A stretch of 64,000 nucleotides of DNA, taken from positions 5,952,001 to 6,016,000 of the forward strand of contig OY756964.1 in NCBI GenBank assembly GCA_963580455.1. Reading direction: 5' to 3'. The notes beneath the pieces are model-generated. The model was given only the letters and a program-made list of their open reading frames with translations, did no database searches and was not told the DNA's origin. This DNA is from Euonymus europaeus. Its lineage: Eukaryota > Streptophyta > Magnoliopsida > Celastrales > Celastraceae. Shown here piece after piece: positions 62,031 through 64,000 of this stretch (positions are counted from its first letter, which is position 1; the number at the start of each line of letters is the position of its first letter). Both the position numbers and the translations under genes were made by a program.

Positions 62031-63294
62031 TCATCTCTCTCATTCACCACCAAAGCCAGACACCTCATCGCTTTAAAAGAACGTATTAGAGAGAGAGAGA
62101 GGGACACCTCTCAAGGCCTGTTTTTTCTCTCCTTTAATTCGTTAATTCACTCTTCTTCTCTTTTCTTATATTTCTGTCTTTCATACATTCTTTTTCGATT
62201 ATCAACTATTCCCAATTTTTCATCAGTTTTCTCACTCTGTTTCACAGAAAAACAGAGCAAATATATGTTCGGATACCCACTTGGATTTTCTTTCTAATTT
62301 TGATCGAAATTATGCTGATTTTTGTTGAGAAAACCTGGGATTTTATGCGGTTGTTGATAGATGCAGATGGGTCTTGAGGAATCACGGGTTTTTCTTATAT
62401 GTAATTCTCGATTTTTGATCCTTATTTTTTTTTGTCACGATCTGTAACGATCATTTTGTAACGATGATACCATATGTTTTGAGCTTGCTTTTTTGATCGT
62501 ATTTGCTTGATCATCATAAATTTTAGCTGTCAAGTGGATTATCTGAATTCAATTTACGACCAGGGCATCTTTTTAAAAAAAACAGGTTTCACTTAATTTT
62601 GTGAAGAAAAAGTGTACCAAACCATATCCCCTGTTTCGGATTTTGAATGATTGTTACGATATGTCCTAGTTGTTTGGTTCGAATTTGATCGGGTCAATTT
62701 GACTTCCGGTGATGAGTTTACGTGAACGGAAAGGTTTTCTCTTGATTATAGAGTTCTTTTGTCTCTGGGTTTCTTATGGGTGTGGAATATACTTTTACGC
62801 AAGAATAGTATTCTTCTCTTCAAAGTCTTCTTGTTTTGGTATACCTGGGCTTTGATTCATTTCCTTTATAATATCTGTGAAGCTACCTCTACATTCTAAT
62901 GATCTGAATTGAAACAATCTGGTCATAAAACTTCTTTATTTGTGTGTTCTTACCATATCTGTTTGATCATCTTTTAGACAATCTGATTCATGGGTTGATA
63001 CATAAAATACATTGATTTGTCTTATCTGTGCGTAATTTAGTTCTACTTTAATATGTAGGTTCGAGAGTTGAAGTTTGCTGATCGGTCCATAATTTAAGGT
63101 AGATGATTATGATAATGCTTATGCCTACTATTCTTACTGCTAAAATATGTATAATTTGTTAGACAGACATTGGAGTTTCTAAATTTGGGTCCTAAGTTGG
63201 ATCATTGAGAGTAATTTGATGTCTTGCTGAATTCTAGTAGTTTCAAATCTCCCACATTGCCAAGTTTGGGCACTGCAAACTCTTGGCAGTGCCC
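62031..63294 (+). other. Probable promoter and 5' UTR of the RCC1-repeat gene
   Basis: A CT-rich and GAGA-rich block (62035-62260) typical of plant 5' UTRs is followed by a kilobase of T-rich, intron-like DNA up to the coding start at 63295. A 5' UTR intron is likely, but its exact edges cannot be set without transcripts. Confidence 0.4.
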
Positions 63295-63962
63295 ATGGAT
63301 GCCACAACGAGTGGAACTCCGGCTATACAATTCCATACCATCCCTGACCAGCCAATTACCGCCATTGTTGTTGCTGCTCCTGTATCAACATTTCAACGTT
63401 CTCAACGCCATTGTTTCGGGGACTCTCACCCCGGTGAATTTCCTTTGGCTGCCAACCCCTCAATAGTACTTCATGTCCTCACCGCTTGTAATTTGGACTC
63501 TCAAGATCTTGCAAAACTTGAGGCAAGTTGTCTTTTTCTTCCTTTTTTTGACGATGTAACCACTTACAAACTTTAGAATTGATAATGCCGCTCTCATTTG
63601 TGTGTGATGCAGGCAACATGTTCCTTCTTCAGGCAGCCTGCCAATTTCGCCCCCGACTTTGAATTGTCTATCGCTGAGCTTGCTGCATTGGACATGTGCC
63701 AAAAGAGAGCCATATTTAAGCCAATGACAGCCGAAGAGCGTCAGGGCTTGAAGCAAAAATGTGGGGGTTCGTGGAAATTGGTACTTAGATTTTTGCTGGC
63801 TGGAGAAGCATGTTGCAGGAGGGAGAAGTCCCAGGCCATAGCTGGGCCTGGTCACAGTATCGCTGTGACTTCAAAGGGAGCAGTTTACTCCTTTGGTTCT
63901 AATAGCTCTGGACAACTTGGGCACGGAACCACTGAAGAAGAATGGCGGCCCCGACAAATTAG
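63295..63962 (+). CDS. RCC1-repeat family protein, 5' part (continues past window)
   Basis: First two coding exons: 63295-63522 and 63613-63962; the gene runs off the window inside the next intron (donor GTAGTT at 63963). The start ATG at 63295 gives MDATTSGTPAIQFHTIPDQP. The N-terminal part has a conserved helical block (FPLAANPSIVLHVLTACNLD, DLAKLEATCSFFRQPANF) resembling an F-box-like fold, then AELAALDMCQKRAIFKPMT. The first RCC1 blade follows: GPGHSIAVTSKGAVYSFGSN and SSGQLGHGTTEEEWRPRQI. RCC1 repeats form a seven-bladed propeller used in nucleotide exchange or protein binding; the exact role of this plant subfamily is unknown to me. The first intron uses a GC donor (GAG|GCAAGT) with an AG acceptor, supported by the conserved LEATCSFF junction. 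Confidence 0.9.
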
Positions 63963-64000
63963 GTAGTTGATTCCCTCATCATTCCTTAACCTGATACTGA

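Overview
This is a 64 kb piece of nuclear DNA from a plant, most likely a eudicot. Genes have many short exons with GT-AG introns, the intergenic DNA is AT-rich, and the window holds a Copia LTR retrotransposon, Helitrons, MITE-like foldbacks and plant-specific genes (a seven-transmembrane RGS protein, a two-module PsbY precursor, a thylakoid ALB3/ALB4 insertase). I could not identify the species.

Layout from left to right. (1) 730-4700 (+): RGS1, eleven exons, apparently intact. (2) About 6050-6668 (+): broken, first-exon-only relic of a 3-ketoacyl-CoA reductase (KCR). (3) 7980-14667 (+): a second, nearly full-length KCR gene with two compensating frame breaks; its second intron holds a 5.48 kb Copia element (8765-14244) inserted 3 nt past the splice donor. 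(4) 16708-23958 (+): an unrecognised lysine/serine-rich 1482-residue protein gene whose two large central exons look duplicated. (5) 25490-26245 (-): membrane-anchored SAM methyltransferase. (6) 31626-32222 (-): PSBY. (7) 33150-37992 (+): ALB4-like insertase. (8) 39095-41304 (+): small non-autonomous Helitron carrying an H+-ATPase exon. (9) 42234-58878 (-): a 16.6 kb Helitron with a frameshifted Rep-helicase gene and captured exons of a triose-phosphate translocator, an FKBP isomerase and a mitochondrial carrier. (10) 63295 to the window end (+): first two coding exons of an RCC1-repeat protein gene that continues beyond the window.

The host genes are not one pathway, although PSBY and the ALB4-like insertase are both thylakoid proteins transcribed divergently from a shared 930 bp region. 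The order KCR - methyltransferase - PSBY - ALB4 is notable: from memory, Arabidopsis splits it between two chromosome 1 duplicates (KCR1-PSBY, and KCR2-methyltransferase-ALB4), so this window may keep the unsplit order. The most interesting region is 39-59 kb: two tail-to-tail Helitrons with related 5' ends, both carrying host exons in the sense direction with intact splice sites. All exon coordinates were read by eye from splice signals and family similarity, without transcript evidence or database searches.
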